The position numbers and the translations under genes are program-made. A DNA stretch of 64,000 bases, taken from Streptomyces roseofulvus. Its GTDB lineage: Bacteria > Actinomycetota > Actinomycetes > Streptomycetales > Streptomycetaceae. The stretch lies in the NCBI RefSeq assembly GCF_039534915.1, contig NZ_BAAAWE010000001.1, positions 7,688,001-7,752,000 of the forward strand, read 5' to 3'. The notes beneath the pieces are model-generated. The model was not told the DNA's origin. It worked only from the letters and a program-made list of their open reading frames with translations, and searched no databases. The stretch's first letter is position 1. Every line of letters starts with the position of its first letter. This document shows, in pieces, positions 42,998-51,331 of the stretch.

Positions 42998-43531
42998 CTA
43001 GCCGACGTGTACCGGCGCGTCGGTCGCGCCCGCGTCGGCCGCCTCCGACCCGGCCCGCCACGCGACGGCCGCCCCCGCGCGCCGGAAGTCCATCACCCAG
43101 TTCACCACCCACTCCTCCGTCCCGGCGAGGGCGAACGCCTGCTCCCAGCGGGCCGTCTCCGCCGTGATCCCCGACCAGCGGAACCGCACCCGGACCGGCG
43201 TGTCGCCGTAGTGGTCGTCGCCGTGGAACTCGCCCGTGCCGTCCGCCGCGAAACGGCCCCGGACCGGCGGCAGCAGGCGGCCGTCGCGGGTGCTCGACCA
43301 GTTGAGCGTCCACTCGCCGGTGTCCGGCTCGTACAGACGCAGGGTCAGGCCGCGGAAGCCCTTCGACGGGAAGACGATCTCGTCGGCGTGGGCGCGGCCG
43401 TCCCAGAAGAGGCGGCCGGAGGTGTGGCCGTCGAACTCCTCCCAGCCGGAGGACGGGTCGAGGAAGTCGGTGAGGGCGCGGTTGCGGACGGTCCACTCGC
43501 CGACGAGGAAGTCGAAACCGGGGCTGTTCAC
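42998..43531 (-). CDS. DUF1579-like protein
   Basis: 177 residues from GTG 43531, which overlaps the stop of the upstream gene (GTGA). FDFLVGEWTVRNRALTDFLDPSSGWEEFDG, FPSKGFRGLTLRLYEPDTGEWTLNW and ARWEQAFALAGTEEWVVNWVMDFRR are the lipocalin-like beta-barrel pattern of this family. Ligand unknown. Co-expressed with the following described gene under a WYL regulator. Confidence 0.72.
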   Translation of the reverse strand: MNSPGFDFLVGEWTVRNRALTDFLDPSSGWEEFDGHTSGRLFWDGRAHADEIVFPSKGFRGLTLRLYEPDTGEWTLNWSSTRDGRLLPPVRGRFAADGTGEFHGDDHYGDTPVRVRFRWSGITAETARWEQAFALAGTEEWVVNWVMDFRRAGAAVAWRAGSEAADAGATDAPVHVG

Positions 43532-44043
43532 GCGGCCTGCCCCCCGTCCGCGGCGGTCGTCGCCGTCGTGCCGGTGCGCAGCGAGTCCGCGAGGTAGCCC
43601 GGCAGGTCGGGGGTGTCCGGGGCGAGCACGTGCCGGATCCACGCGGCGCGTTCGTGGCCGAGCGGGGCCAGCTCCCAGACGCAGCCGATCCAGGACCGGT
43701 CGCGGGCGGTGCCCGTGACCGGGACGAAGTGGGTGGGGTCGGAGTCCGGGCAGCCGAGCGCGGACTGGCCGGCCGCGGCGCCCGCGAAGTGGAGCACGTT
43801 GTCCCACGCCCAGCTGTAGACGTTGAGGTACGCGCCCGTGTCGGAGCCCCGGTGCAGGACGGCGAAGGCCGCGGCCGGCGTGCCGTCCGGCTCCGGGAGC
43901 AGGTCGGGGAGGAGGGCGTACGCCGCCTTCTCCACCTCCGGCTCGATGCCCGCCGGGTCGGACGTGACGTGGTAGCGCTTGATGTGCCGGCCGCCGATCT
44001 CGACGGGCTCCGGCACGGTGAGGTACTTCTCCGTGAAAGCCAT
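43528..44043 (-). CDS. conserved hypothetical protein next to WYL regulator
   Basis: 171 residues: MAFTEKYLTVPEPVEIGGRHIKRYHV, AYALLPDLLPEPDGTPAAAFAVLHRG, YLNVYSWAWDNVLHF and RDRSWIGCVWELAPLGHERAAWIRHVL. A recurrent actinobacterial protein found beside YafY/WYL regulators; function unknown. Divergent from the WYL gene with a perfect palindrome between. Confidence 0.75.
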   Translation of the reverse strand: MAFTEKYLTVPEPVEIGGRHIKRYHVTSDPAGIEPEVEKAAYALLPDLLPEPDGTPAAAFAVLHRGSDTGAYLNVYSWAWDNVLHFAGAAAGQSALGCPDSDPTHFVPVTGTARDRSWIGCVWELAPLGHERAAWIRHVLAPDTPDLPGYLADSLRTGTTATTAADGGQAA

Positions 44044-44062
44044 GACTGGACCGTACGAGCCC

Positions 44063-44087
44063 TTCACTGACACCGTGTGTCAGTGAA
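44063..44087. promoter_or_regulatory. perfect 11-bp inverted repeat operator at WYL gene start
   Basis: TTCACTGACAC (44063-44073) and GTGTCAGTGAA (44077-44087) are exact reverse complements around three bases. The right arm contains the GTG start of the WYL regulator, so bound protein would block its own expression and also the divergent two-gene operon starting at 44043. Confidence 0.7.
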
Positions 44088-45033
44088 GTCCAGCCGTCTT
44101 CTGTCGATCCTGCTGCTCCTGGAGACCCGCGGGCGGATGACCGCCGCCGAACTCGCCGGGGAGCTGGAGGTCTCCGTCCGCACCGTCTACCGGGACGTCG
44201 AGTCGCTGCACGCCGCCGGGGTGCCGCTGTACGGGGACGCCGGGCACCGGGGCGGCTACCAGCTGCTCGCCGGCCACCGCTCGCGGCTCACCGGCCTGTA
44301 CGCGCGCGAGGCCGAGGCGCTCGTCCTCGCCGGACTGCCCGTCGCCGCCGACGAACTCGGGCTCGGCGGCCACTTCGCCGACGCCCAGCTGAAGCTGCGC
44401 GCCGCCCTGCCCGCCCCGCTGCGCGAGCACGTCGACCGGCTGCGCACCCGCTTCCACATCGACGCGCCCGGCTGGTACGCCGAGTCCACCGAGGCCCCGT
44501 TCCTGCCCCAGGTCGCCGAGGCCGTGCGCGCCGGACGGGTGCTCGCCGTCCGCTACCGGCGCTGGAAGGAGCCCACCGAGGTGGACCGCCGGCTCGCACC
44601 GTACGGCCTGGTGCTGAAGGCCGGCCGCTGGTACCTGGTCGCCGGGCCCGGCCCGCGTACGTACCGGGTCGACCAGATCATCTCCCTCACCGTCACCGAC
44701 GAGGAGGCGGCCGCCCCGCCCGGCTTCGACCTGGCCGCGCACTGGCGGGAGAGCCAGCGGGACTTCCACGCCCGCCTCCACCAGGGCGAGGCCGTCGTCC
44801 GGATCTCCCCGGAGGGAGTGGCCCGCCTGACCGGCGCGGCCGCCCGCGCCGTCGCCGAGACCGGCGTCCCCGAACCCGACGGCTGGACCCGCGCCACCCT
44901 CCCCGTGGAGACCCCCGACCACGCCCACGCCACCCTCCTCGCCCTCGGCGCCGAGGTGGAGGTCCTCGCCCCCCGGGAACTGCGCGACCGCGTCGCGGCC
45001 ACGGTCCGGACGCTCGCGGAGCGGTACGCCTGA
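44077..45033 (+). CDS. WYL-domain (YafY-type) transcriptional regulator
   Basis: 318 residues. DeoR-like HTH SSRLLSILLLLETRGRMTAAELAGELEVSVRTVYRDVESLHAAGVPLYG, WYL domain with AVRYRRWKEPTEVDRRLAPYGLVLKAGRWYLVAG, and WCX C-terminal extension. WYL proteins bind nucleotides or single-stranded nucleic acid and regulate stress or defence genes. GTG 44077 and 44083 are both possible. The 3' end lies within a block of 19-bp repeats. Confidence 0.88.
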   Translation: MSVKSSRLLSILLLLETRGRMTAAELAGELEVSVRTVYRDVESLHAAGVPLYGDAGHRGGYQLLAGHRSRLTGLYAREAEALVLAGLPVAADELGLGGHFADAQLKLRAALPAPLREHVDRLRTRFHIDAPGWYAESTEAPFLPQVAEAVRAGRVLAVRYRRWKEPTEVDRRLAPYGLVLKAGRWYLVAGPGPRTYRVDQIISLTVTDEEAAAPPGFDLAAHWRESQRDFHARLHQGEAVVRISPEGVARLTGAAARAVAETGVPEPDGWTRATLPVETPDHAHATLLALGAEVEVLAPRELRDRVAATVRTLAERYA

Positions 45034-45111
45034 GACGAGCGGTTCGCTTGAGACGGAGTGGTGCGTCTGAGACGGAGCGGTACGACTGAGGCGGAGCGGT
45101 ACGACTGAGGC
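45018..45111. repeat. five 18-19 bp tandem repeats at the WYL gene end
   Basis: Units of GGAGCGGTACGACTGAGGC type run at 45018-45036, 45037-45054, 45055-45073, 45074-45092 and 45093-45111; the last two are identical. The first unit contains the last codons and TGA of the WYL gene, so the array grew by duplication of the gene end. Confidence 0.8.
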
Positions 45112-45137
45112 GGTGCGACCGACCTGCCCGCGCGCGG

Positions 45138-45995
45138 CTACTCCGGGCGGCCGAAGCGGCGGGCCGCCCACAGGAGGGCCAGCGCTCCCGCCGTCAGGAG
45201 GAGGCCCGCCTCCAGGAGGAGAGGCGGCTGTCGGCCGGCCCACTCGACGACGGCGGTGCCGGGCGCCTGGCCGGGGACGCGGAGGGCGATCGAGCGGCGC
45301 AGCAGGTCCACGGCGTACGCGAGCGGGTTCGCGGCGGTCAGGGACTGCACCCAGCCGGGCAGGGACGCGAGGGGGAAGAAGCCGCCGGAGAGGAAGAGCA
45401 GCGGCATCATCACCAGGCCGAGCAGCGTGTGGAAGGTCTCCGGGCTGCGCAGGCCCACCGCCAGAGCCAGCGACAGCGCGGTGAGGGTGAACGAGGCGAG
45501 GACCATGCCGCCGAGCAGCAGCGCCAGCAGCACCGGGTCGTACGGCAGGCCGACCGCGCCGGCCAGACCGAGGAGGACCGCGCCCTGGACCGTCGCCACC
45601 AGGGTGCCGCCGGCGCAGCTGCCGAGCAGCAGGGTGGTGCGGCCGACGGGAGCCATCAGGAGCTCGCGGAGATAGCCGCTCTGACGGTCGGTGATCAGCC
45701 GGATGCCGACCATGATGGCCGGTGTCTGCACGGTCATCATCAGCATGCCGGGGAAGAGGTACGTCCGGTAGCCCACCCCGAGCGTCCCCGCCGGGATCAG
45801 CGCGGCGAGCCCCCCGCCCAGGATGAACAGGTACAGCACCGGGTGGAGCAGCATCAGCGCGGTGGGGACGCGCTGCCGGGCGAGCCGCAGCAGATCGCGG
45901 TGGACCAGGGCGTGCACCGCGCGCAGTTCGCGCCGGAGCCGCGACGGACGGACCGGGACGGCCTCGCCGCCGCCCGGCAGGGTGAGCGCCGTCAT
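45138..45995 (-). CDS. lanthipeptide ABC transporter permease
   Basis: 285 residues, ABC-2 type with six membrane segments (TALMLLHPVLYLFILGGGLAALI, FPGMLMMTVQTPAIMVGI, LLLGSCAGGTLVATVQGAVLLGLAG, FTLTALSLALAVGL, LGLVMMPLLFLSGGFFPL and LLLEAGLLLTAGALALLW). The ATG overlaps the ATPase stop. With the ATPase it would export the modified lanthipeptide or give self-protection. Position corresponds to venH in the venezuelin cluster as I recall it. Confidence 0.87.
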   Translation of the reverse strand: MTALTLPGGGEAVPVRPSRLRRELRAVHALVHRDLLRLARQRVPTALMLLHPVLYLFILGGGLAALIPAGTLGVGYRTYLFPGMLMMTVQTPAIMVGIRLITDRQSGYLRELLMAPVGRTTLLLGSCAGGTLVATVQGAVLLGLAGAVGLPYDPVLLALLLGGMVLASFTLTALSLALAVGLRSPETFHTLLGLVMMPLLFLSGGFFPLASLPGWVQSLTAANPLAYAVDLLRRSIALRVPGQAPGTAVVEWAGRQPPLLLEAGLLLTAGALALLWAARRFGRPE

Positions 45996-47056
45996 CGGGT
46001 GCCTCCCGCCCCGTCCGCGACGGCCATGCTGCGGCCGGTGTGGTGGAAGAAGACGTCGTCGAGGGTGGGCGGGGTCGCCGACGCGGCGTGCACGGCGATG
46101 CCGTGGACCTCCAGCGCCGCGCACAGGCGCGGGATCCAGGCGCTCCCGTCCGGCACCCGCAGCCAGACCCCGTCCGCGTCCACGTGGACGGTCCGGTCCG
46201 GCGGGACCAGCAGCAGGGCGACCCGGCGGGCCGCCGCGTCGTCGCTCGTGCGCAGCACCACCCGGTCGTCCCCGATCGCCGCCTTCACCTCCGACGGCGT
46301 CCCCCGGGCCACCAGCCGGCCCCCGTCGATGATCGCGAGACGGTCGCAGTGCTCCGCCTCGTCCAGATAGTGGGTGGTGACGAAGAGCGTGCTGCCGTGC
46401 CGGTCGCGCAGCGCCCGCAGGTGCTCCCAGACCAGGGCGCGGGCATGCGGGTCGAGCCCGGTCGTCGGCTCGTCCAGGAACAGCACGCCGGGCTCGTGCA
46501 GCAGCTGCCGGGCGATCTCCAGGCGCCGCCGCATGCCGCCCGACAGGGTGCGGACGGGGGAGCGCCGCCGGTCGGTCAGACCGGCCAGCTCCAGCACCTC
46601 GGCCGTACGCCGCCGGACGTCGGCGCGGCGGAGCCCGTACAGGCGGGCGTGGACGCGGAGGTTCTGCTCGGCCGTCAGGTCCGGGTCGAGGGCGCTGTGC
46701 TGGAACAGCAGGCCGACCCGGCGGCGTACCCGCTCGGGCTCGGTGAGGACGTCGGCGCCCGCCACGACGGCGCGGCCCGAGGTGGGGCGGGCGAGGGCGC
46801 ACAGCAGGGCGATGGTGGTGGACTTGCCGGCGCCGTTGGGGCCGAGGAAGGCGAAGGTCTCGCCCCGGCGCACGTCCAGGTCCAGGCCGCACACCGCGTG
46901 GGTGGGGGAGCCGTCCGGGCCGCGGTAGCTCTTGACGAGCCCACGGGTGCTGATCGCGGCGGGCACGGTCTCGGCGGGCGCGGTCCCGACCGGGTCGGCG
47001 ACGGTGTCGGGGACGCCGGTGCGGGCGGGCTCGTGGTCACGGGCGTGCAGCTGCAT
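45992..47056 (-). CDS. lanthipeptide ABC transporter ATP-binding protein
   Basis: 354 residues. Walker A LGPNGAGKSTT, Q-loop LLFQHSALDPDL, signature LSGGMRRRLEIARQL, Walker B VLFLDEPTTGLD, and switch His in FVTTHYLDEAEH. The C-terminal ~70 residues are the DrrA-like tail. A 40-residue Pro/Ala-rich N-terminal extension precedes the ATPase; the start ATG 47056 is supported by GAGGA. It is 185 bases after the precursor gene, beyond a large hairpin. Confidence 0.88.
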   Translation of the reverse strand: MQLHARDHEPARTGVPDTVADPVGTAPAETVPAAISTRGLVKSYRGPDGSPTHAVCGLDLDVRRGETFAFLGPNGAGKSTTIALLCALARPTSGRAVVAGADVLTEPERVRRRVGLLFQHSALDPDLTAEQNLRVHARLYGLRRADVRRRTAEVLELAGLTDRRRSPVRTLSGGMRRRLEIARQLLHEPGVLFLDEPTTGLDPHARALVWEHLRALRDRHGSTLFVTTHYLDEAEHCDRLAIIDGGRLVARGTPSEVKAAIGDDRVVLRTSDDAAARRVALLLVPPDRTVHVDADGVWLRVPDGSAWIPRLCAALEVHGIAVHAASATPPTLDDVFFHHTGRSMAVADGAGGTR

Positions 47057-47182
47057 GGGTGCGGTCCTCGTCCAGGGGGGGGCGCCGTCGGTGGACGGCC
47101 GGACGCGCCGGGAAGCGCCGACGGTGACGGCGGCCTCCGCGGCGCACCCGGCCGTCCGCACCGCCCGGCGGGCGGTGCGGGG

Positions 47183-47232
47183 CCCCACCCCGGCCGGCGG
47201 CTGCCCCGGGACAGCCGCCGACCGGAGTGGGG
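47183..47232 (-). terminator. long hairpin just downstream of the lanthipeptide precursor
   Basis: On the minus strand the stem begins 10 bases after the precursor stop. Three paired blocks (6, 4 and 9 bp; the innermost CGGCGGCTG 47195-47203 with 47212-47220) are broken by single mismatches around an 8-base loop. A second 12-bp perfect stem (47156-47180) follows. Partial termination here would give more precursor mRNA than transporter mRNA. Confidence 0.7.
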
Positions 47233-47241
47233 CGGTACGGG

Positions 47242-47397
47242 CTACGCGCAGCTCACACCGATACAGACGGTGTTGAGGAGCGTGAGCAGGCCGACGCACT
47301 CGCACGTCGCCGCGAAGGGCGCTCCGTCGACGCCGACCGGGTCGGTCTCCGGAAGGGCGTGCAGGCGGGCGAGCAGTTCGAGGTCCTGGTTCTCCAT
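47242..47397 (-). CDS. lanA: class IV lanthipeptide precursor, venezuelin-like
   Basis: 51 residues with AAGGAGAA upstream. The leader MENQDLELLARLHALPETD is acidic/Leu-rich. The C-terminal core holds Thr31, Cys32, Cys34, Thr39, Thr43, Cys45, Ser49 and Cys50 (TCECVG...NTVCIGVSCA), enough Ser/Thr-Cys pairs for several lanthionine rings. From memory it differs from venezuelin precursor VenA at only a few leader positions and one core residue (Val for Ile before SCA). It lies 43 bases after the synthetase gene in the same direction. Confidence 0.9.
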   Translation of the reverse strand: MENQDLELLARLHALPETDPVGVDGAPFAATCECVGLLTLLNTVCIGVSCA

Positions 47398-47440
47398 GGC
47401 ATTCTCCTTCTCTGTGAGGCGGCGGCAGGCTTTCTGCCGC

Positions 47441-50113
47441 TCAGACCGGCTGCTGGACCATCCAGTGCCGGGGCTCTGTGGGGTGGCGGACCCGGATGAG
47501 GAACGCCAGGATTCCGGCGGACCCGTCGCTCCAGCCCGTCGAGACGTCCCCGTACTCGTTGGGGAAGACGACGTGGGCTCCGCGGCGGGACCCTTCGGAG
47601 ACGAGGAGGCGGGCCAGGGTCTCGGCACTCGCCCGGTGGGCGGGGTCGCCGGTCGCCTCGGCCAGGTCGAGGAGCAGGTCGCCGTTGCCGGCCAGGCCGT
47701 GGCACTGGGTGAGCGCGGCGCGGGAGGCCCGCTCCACGACGGCGGGCGCCGACCGGCGGGCGAGGTCGCCGAACCGGTCGTCGCCGGTCGCCCGCCACAG
47801 CCGCACCAGGAACGAGCCGATGCCGGCCGAGCCGTGGCACCAGTACGGGGCCGTGGGGACGTCCCCGGCCTGCGCCGGCCACTGGGCCGCGCCTCCCACG
47901 TCGACGGCGTGCGCCACCAGGTGCTCGCCGGCCGCCACGGCCAGCTCGCGGTGGTCCGGGCGGCCCGTGACGGACGCGGCGGCGAGGAGGAAGCAGCCGA
48001 TGCCGGACGTGCCGTGCGCGAAGCCGAGGTACCGCTTGCCCGCCTCCTCCGCGACGGCCTCCGCCGGGACCGGCCAGCTCGCCCCCGGCCCGGCGCGGTC
48101 CGCGGCGGCGGCCAGCCGGTCGGCCGCGTCGGCGACGAGGGCGGCCAGGCGCGGGTCGCCGGTGCGCCGCCACAGGTGGGCGGCGGCGAGACCGCCGCCC
48201 GCCGTGCCGTGCGTGATGTCGTGGCTCGGCGTCGGCTGCTGCGGCGCCAGGGCCAGGGCCAGCGCGTGGTCGGTCAGTTTCCGGTCGCCGAGGACGCGCC
48301 CGGCCTCGTACAGCGCCCAGGCGGTGCCCCGGGCGCCGAAGTGCAGTCCGGGGCGGGCGGAGCCGGGATCGGTGCGGTCGGCGATCCAGCGCCCGGCGGC
48401 GGCCAGCGGCGCCGGCAGCCGCGGATCGCCGGTCAGCTCGAAGTACCGCGTCAGCACCGCCAGGACGCCGGCCGCGCCCTGCTGCACGGTGCAGGGGTCG
48501 GTCTCCCCGGCCCGTGTGGAGACGGGCCAGAGCCGCCGGTCGTCGCCGGGCGTCATGGTGTCGACGAGGTGCGCCACGATCCCGGCCACGGCGGCCCCGA
48601 CCGTGTCGTCGGGCCGTGCGGGCGGCGTGGTGACGGTCCCCGTGGTGGCGGGCGGTGCCGGGCGGGTCGCCGCCAGGGCCGCGCGGGCCCGGGCCGGGTC
48701 CCAGCGCGCCGCCGGGTCGTCCCGCATGAGGCCGAGGATCAACTCCCGCATGCCGTCGGGGAGTCGTGCGGTGTCGGCGCAGGCGGTCAGCCAGGCGGCG
48801 AGCCGCTCCTCCGCGGGCCGGTCCGCCGGCTCCTCGTCCAGCAGGTTCGGCACCTTGCCGGTCAGGACGAAGCACACGGTGGCGCCGAGGCTGTAGGCGT
48901 CGGCCGTCGGGGAGACCGGCGCGTCCATCAGCCGTTCGGGGGCGCTGAAACCGGGCGTGCCCACCCGCGTCGGGAGCGGCGCGTCCTCCGCCACGACGGC
49001 GAGCTCCAGATCGATGAGGCGGAGTTCGCCGTCCGGGCGGACCATCACGTTGCCCGGCGTGAGGTCCCGCAGCACGCACCCGTGGGAGTGCGCCGCCGCC
49101 ACCAGCTCGATCAGGCGCCCGGCCTGCGCGACCGCGGCGGCCCGGTACCGCTCGCCGCCGACGTCGCGGAAGTGCTCGGCGACCCAGGTGCGCAGCGGGA
49201 CGCCCGGCACCTCCTCCTGGGCCAGGAACAGGTGCCCGCCGTGCTCGAACAGCGCGAGCGGCTCGGGCGCGAGGCCCGTGCCCCTGAGCTTCTCCAGCGC
49301 CCGGGCCTCGGCGCGCAGCCAGTCGCGCACGTCGGATCCGGAGGCGTCCGCCTCCACGTGCGGCCGGGTCTCCTTGATGACCACCGGCGCGCCCGAGCGC
49401 ACGTCGCTGCCCCGGTAGACACCGCCCTTGTTGGTGTGCCGGATCGCCTCCCGCACCGCGAACCGGCCGCCGAGCACCAGCGGGCGGCTCTCCGCCTCCG
49501 CGGGGCGCGGCGCGGCGGCCGGGGCGGGGAACGGGCTGACGGCCCACTCCGGCGGCGTGTACCGGCCGGTCCGCCGGTCCTCCACCGGGTTCCCGTCGGG
49601 GTCCTCGACGTACCAGACGAGCAGTCCGTCGTCGGAGAGCCGGCGCCGGCCGACGAAGGCGCCGTACCGGTAGTGCACGAGGCTGTTCGCGGCGTACTGC
49701 TGGTCGGACAGGATCCGGGGCCCGGCCAGGCCCGCCGTCGCCCGGTGCAGCGCGGCGGCGAGCCGGGCCGCGTCGGCGTCCGACCGCGGATAGACGGTGA
49801 GGAACTTCCCGGAGCTGCCCCGGGGCGTGGCGCGGGAGTTGAGCGCGCTCACCCGCTCCAGGGAGCGGGCGAACTTGAACCCCGACTCGTCGCGCAGCAG
49901 CACCTCCAGGCACCGCGCGAGGACCGCCGGCGCGGAGCCGGCCGTCGCCGACACGTGCAGCTTCCACCCCTGCGGGCGCTGTTCCCCGGAGCGGGGTGCC
50001 ACCCGGCACCACATGTCGTCCGACTCGGTCGTCCAGCGCCCGCCCGTACCCGTGGCGTGCAGCGCTCGATGGAGGAGGTCTTCCAGTACGGCTTCGGTGG
50101 CGTGGCTCGTCAT
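47441..50113 (-). CDS. lanL: class IV lanthipeptide synthetase LanL
   Basis: 890 residues in three parts. An N-terminal phospho-Ser/Thr lyase domain (1 to ~220) comes first. A kinase domain follows, with invariant Lys247 in VVIKE, RDLTPGNVMV around residue 350 and IDLEL in place of DFG. Last is a C-terminal LanC-like cyclase (~560-890). Zinc ligands are Cys759 (WCHGSAGIG), Cys804 and His805 (QCHGLAGNG), which separates class IV from the zinc-free class III. It dehydrates Ser/Thr in the precursor and forms the rings. ATG 50113 is preferred over 50119 by ribosome-site spacing. Confidence 0.92.
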   Translation of the reverse strand: MTSHATEAVLEDLLHRALHATGTGGRWTTESDDMWCRVAPRSGEQRPQGWKLHVSATAGSAPAVLARCLEVLLRDESGFKFARSLERVSALNSRATPRGSSGKFLTVYPRSDADAARLAAALHRATAGLAGPRILSDQQYAANSLVHYRYGAFVGRRRLSDDGLLVWYVEDPDGNPVEDRRTGRYTPPEWAVSPFPAPAAAPRPAEAESRPLVLGGRFAVREAIRHTNKGGVYRGSDVRSGAPVVIKETRPHVEADASGSDVRDWLRAEARALEKLRGTGLAPEPLALFEHGGHLFLAQEEVPGVPLRTWVAEHFRDVGGERYRAAAVAQAGRLIELVAAAHSHGCVLRDLTPGNVMVRPDGELRLIDLELAVVAEDAPLPTRVGTPGFSAPERLMDAPVSPTADAYSLGATVCFVLTGKVPNLLDEEPADRPAEERLAAWLTACADTARLPDGMRELILGLMRDDPAARWDPARARAALAATRPAPPATTGTVTTPPARPDDTVGAAVAGIVAHLVDTMTPGDDRRLWPVSTRAGETDPCTVQQGAAGVLAVLTRYFELTGDPRLPAPLAAAGRWIADRTDPGSARPGLHFGARGTAWALYEAGRVLGDRKLTDHALALALAPQQPTPSHDITHGTAGGGLAAAHLWRRTGDPRLAALVADAADRLAAAADRAGPGASWPVPAEAVAEEAGKRYLGFAHGTSGIGCFLLAAASVTGRPDHRELAVAAGEHLVAHAVDVGGAAQWPAQAGDVPTAPYWCHGSAGIGSFLVRLWRATGDDRFGDLARRSAPAVVERASRAALTQCHGLAGNGDLLLDLAEATGDPAHRASAETLARLLVSEGSRRGAHVVFPNEYGDVSTGWSDGSAGILAFLIRVRHPTEPRHWMVQQPV

Positions 50114-50324
50114 GCCCATCCCTCTCAACGGCGAGAACCGCTGACGGGAACGTGCCCGGTGCACGTGCCGACCCCACACGCCCACCCCGGGGTTCACCGG
50201 ATACAGCGAGCGCGCGCCGACGGCGTCCCACCGTGAGGCGCGCCTGGCGCAGAAGGGCGCACGGCCGCTCACTCAGGGGCGGCAACGGCCGTACGCGGCC
50301 GGGAAGCCGGGGAGAACGGGGGGA

Positions 50325-50792
50325 TCAGTCCTCGCGGACCAGGCCCAACAGGGGCAGCTCCAGAGGCCTGTTGCCGTCCTCCGCGTCCCAGGCGGTGTAC
50401 GCGAGGGAGGAGGGTGCGGGGATGCGGAAGACCGTGTGCAGGCCGGTCACCACCATCGAGGCCAGCCGGCGGTAGTCGGCGGCCGGGGACGGCCAGGGGA
50501 GCGCGGCGTACCAGTTGCCGACACGGTCGGCGGCGTCCGGCGCGCGCCAGCCCGCCGCGACGAGCAGCCGGGCGCCCTCCTCGCCGGCCCGCGCGGCTCC
50601 TTCGAGGTGACGGTCACCGGAGAGTTCCGCGGACAGCGCCTCGGGGTCCTGGCGGAACTGGGCGTACCGGGAGCCCTTCGCGGTCTTCGGCGGCAGGGCG
50701 GTGCCGGTCTCGGAGAGGACGACGACCGCCCCCGCGGGCAGGGCGGCCAACTGCTCGGCCAGCCGTTCCTGGAAGCCGTCCCAGCCGGTCAT
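50325..50792 (-). CDS. conserved protein, possibly TY-Chap/YbjN-like
   Basis: 155 residues: WDGFQERLAEQLAALPAGAVVVLSETG, RYAQFRQDPEALSAELSGD, VGNWYAALPWPSPAADYRRLASMVVTGLHTVFRI and a Leu/Pro end. This resembles the peptide-binding chaperone-like (TY-Chap) proteins seen near type VII secretion genes in Streptomyces; I am not sure. Its ATG overlaps the stop of the upstream partner gene (ATGA). It ends before lanL and is not part of the lanthipeptide set. Confidence 0.68.
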   Translation of the reverse strand: MTGWDGFQERLAEQLAALPAGAVVVLSETGTALPPKTAKGSRYAQFRQDPEALSAELSGDRHLEGAARAGEEGARLLVAAGWRAPDAADRVGNWYAALPWPSPAADYRRLASMVVTGLHTVFRIPAPSSLAYTAWDAEDGNRPLELPLLGLVRED

Positions 50793-51244
50793 CGGCCCTC
50801 CTCCGTCGCGGCCAGCCAGGCCCGGGAGGCCAGCGTCAGCCGGACCGCGCCGGACACCCGGCTCAGGACGAGGGCCGTGTCCCGCTCCTCCCACCGGACG
50901 TCGGCGTCCGCGCCGGGCCTGCGCCCGGTCGGGGTGCCGAGCGGCCCCGACAGGGCGCCGGTCATCCGCGCGAACACGTCCATGCCCGCCGCCCAGTCGC
51001 CGGTCTCGGCCACCCGCAGTCCCACGCTCTCGACCGTGCCGTACCGGCCGCGCAGTTCGGCGCCGCCCGCCCCGAGCCCGGCCCCGAGGACCTCGCCCTC
51101 GGCCCGCACCACCAGCAGCCGGCGCCGGAACAGCCCCCGCCGCGGCACCTCGTCCCCGGCCGGCACCCATGCCAGGGCCCGCAGCGCCTCCGCCACTCGC
51201 ACGACCTCGGCGTCGCCCAGGGCCCGCCACCGTCCCTCTGTCAT
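50789..51244 (-). CDS. conserved hypothetical protein (DUF6301-like)
   Basis: 151 residues: MTEGRWRALGDAEVVRVAEALRALAWVPAGDEVPRRG, RYGTVESVGLRVAETGDWAAGMDVFARMTGALSGPLGTPTGRRPGADADVRWEERDTALVL. The pattern recalls DUF6301 proteins of actinobacteria, which occur with secretion or toxin-immunity genes. Translation is coupled with the downstream TY-Chap-like gene. Confidence 0.66.
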   Translation of the reverse strand: MTEGRWRALGDAEVVRVAEALRALAWVPAGDEVPRRGLFRRRLLVVRAEGEVLGAGLGAGGAELRGRYGTVESVGLRVAETGDWAAGMDVFARMTGALSGPLGTPTGRRPGADADVRWEERDTALVLSRVSGAVRLTLASRAWLAATEEGR

Positions 51245-51331
51245 ACGCCTCCGGAACCGGCCCTCACGGATGCCGGCCCCGACCCTCCTCGCGGTGCTTC
51301 CGTACGCCACTGAGGGAGGATCCTCGCACGG

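Noticed and set aside
46040..50236. A 1,398-residue plus-strand frame opposite lanL
   Set aside because: Antisense shadow of the synthetase and transporter genes; no motif or ribosome site.
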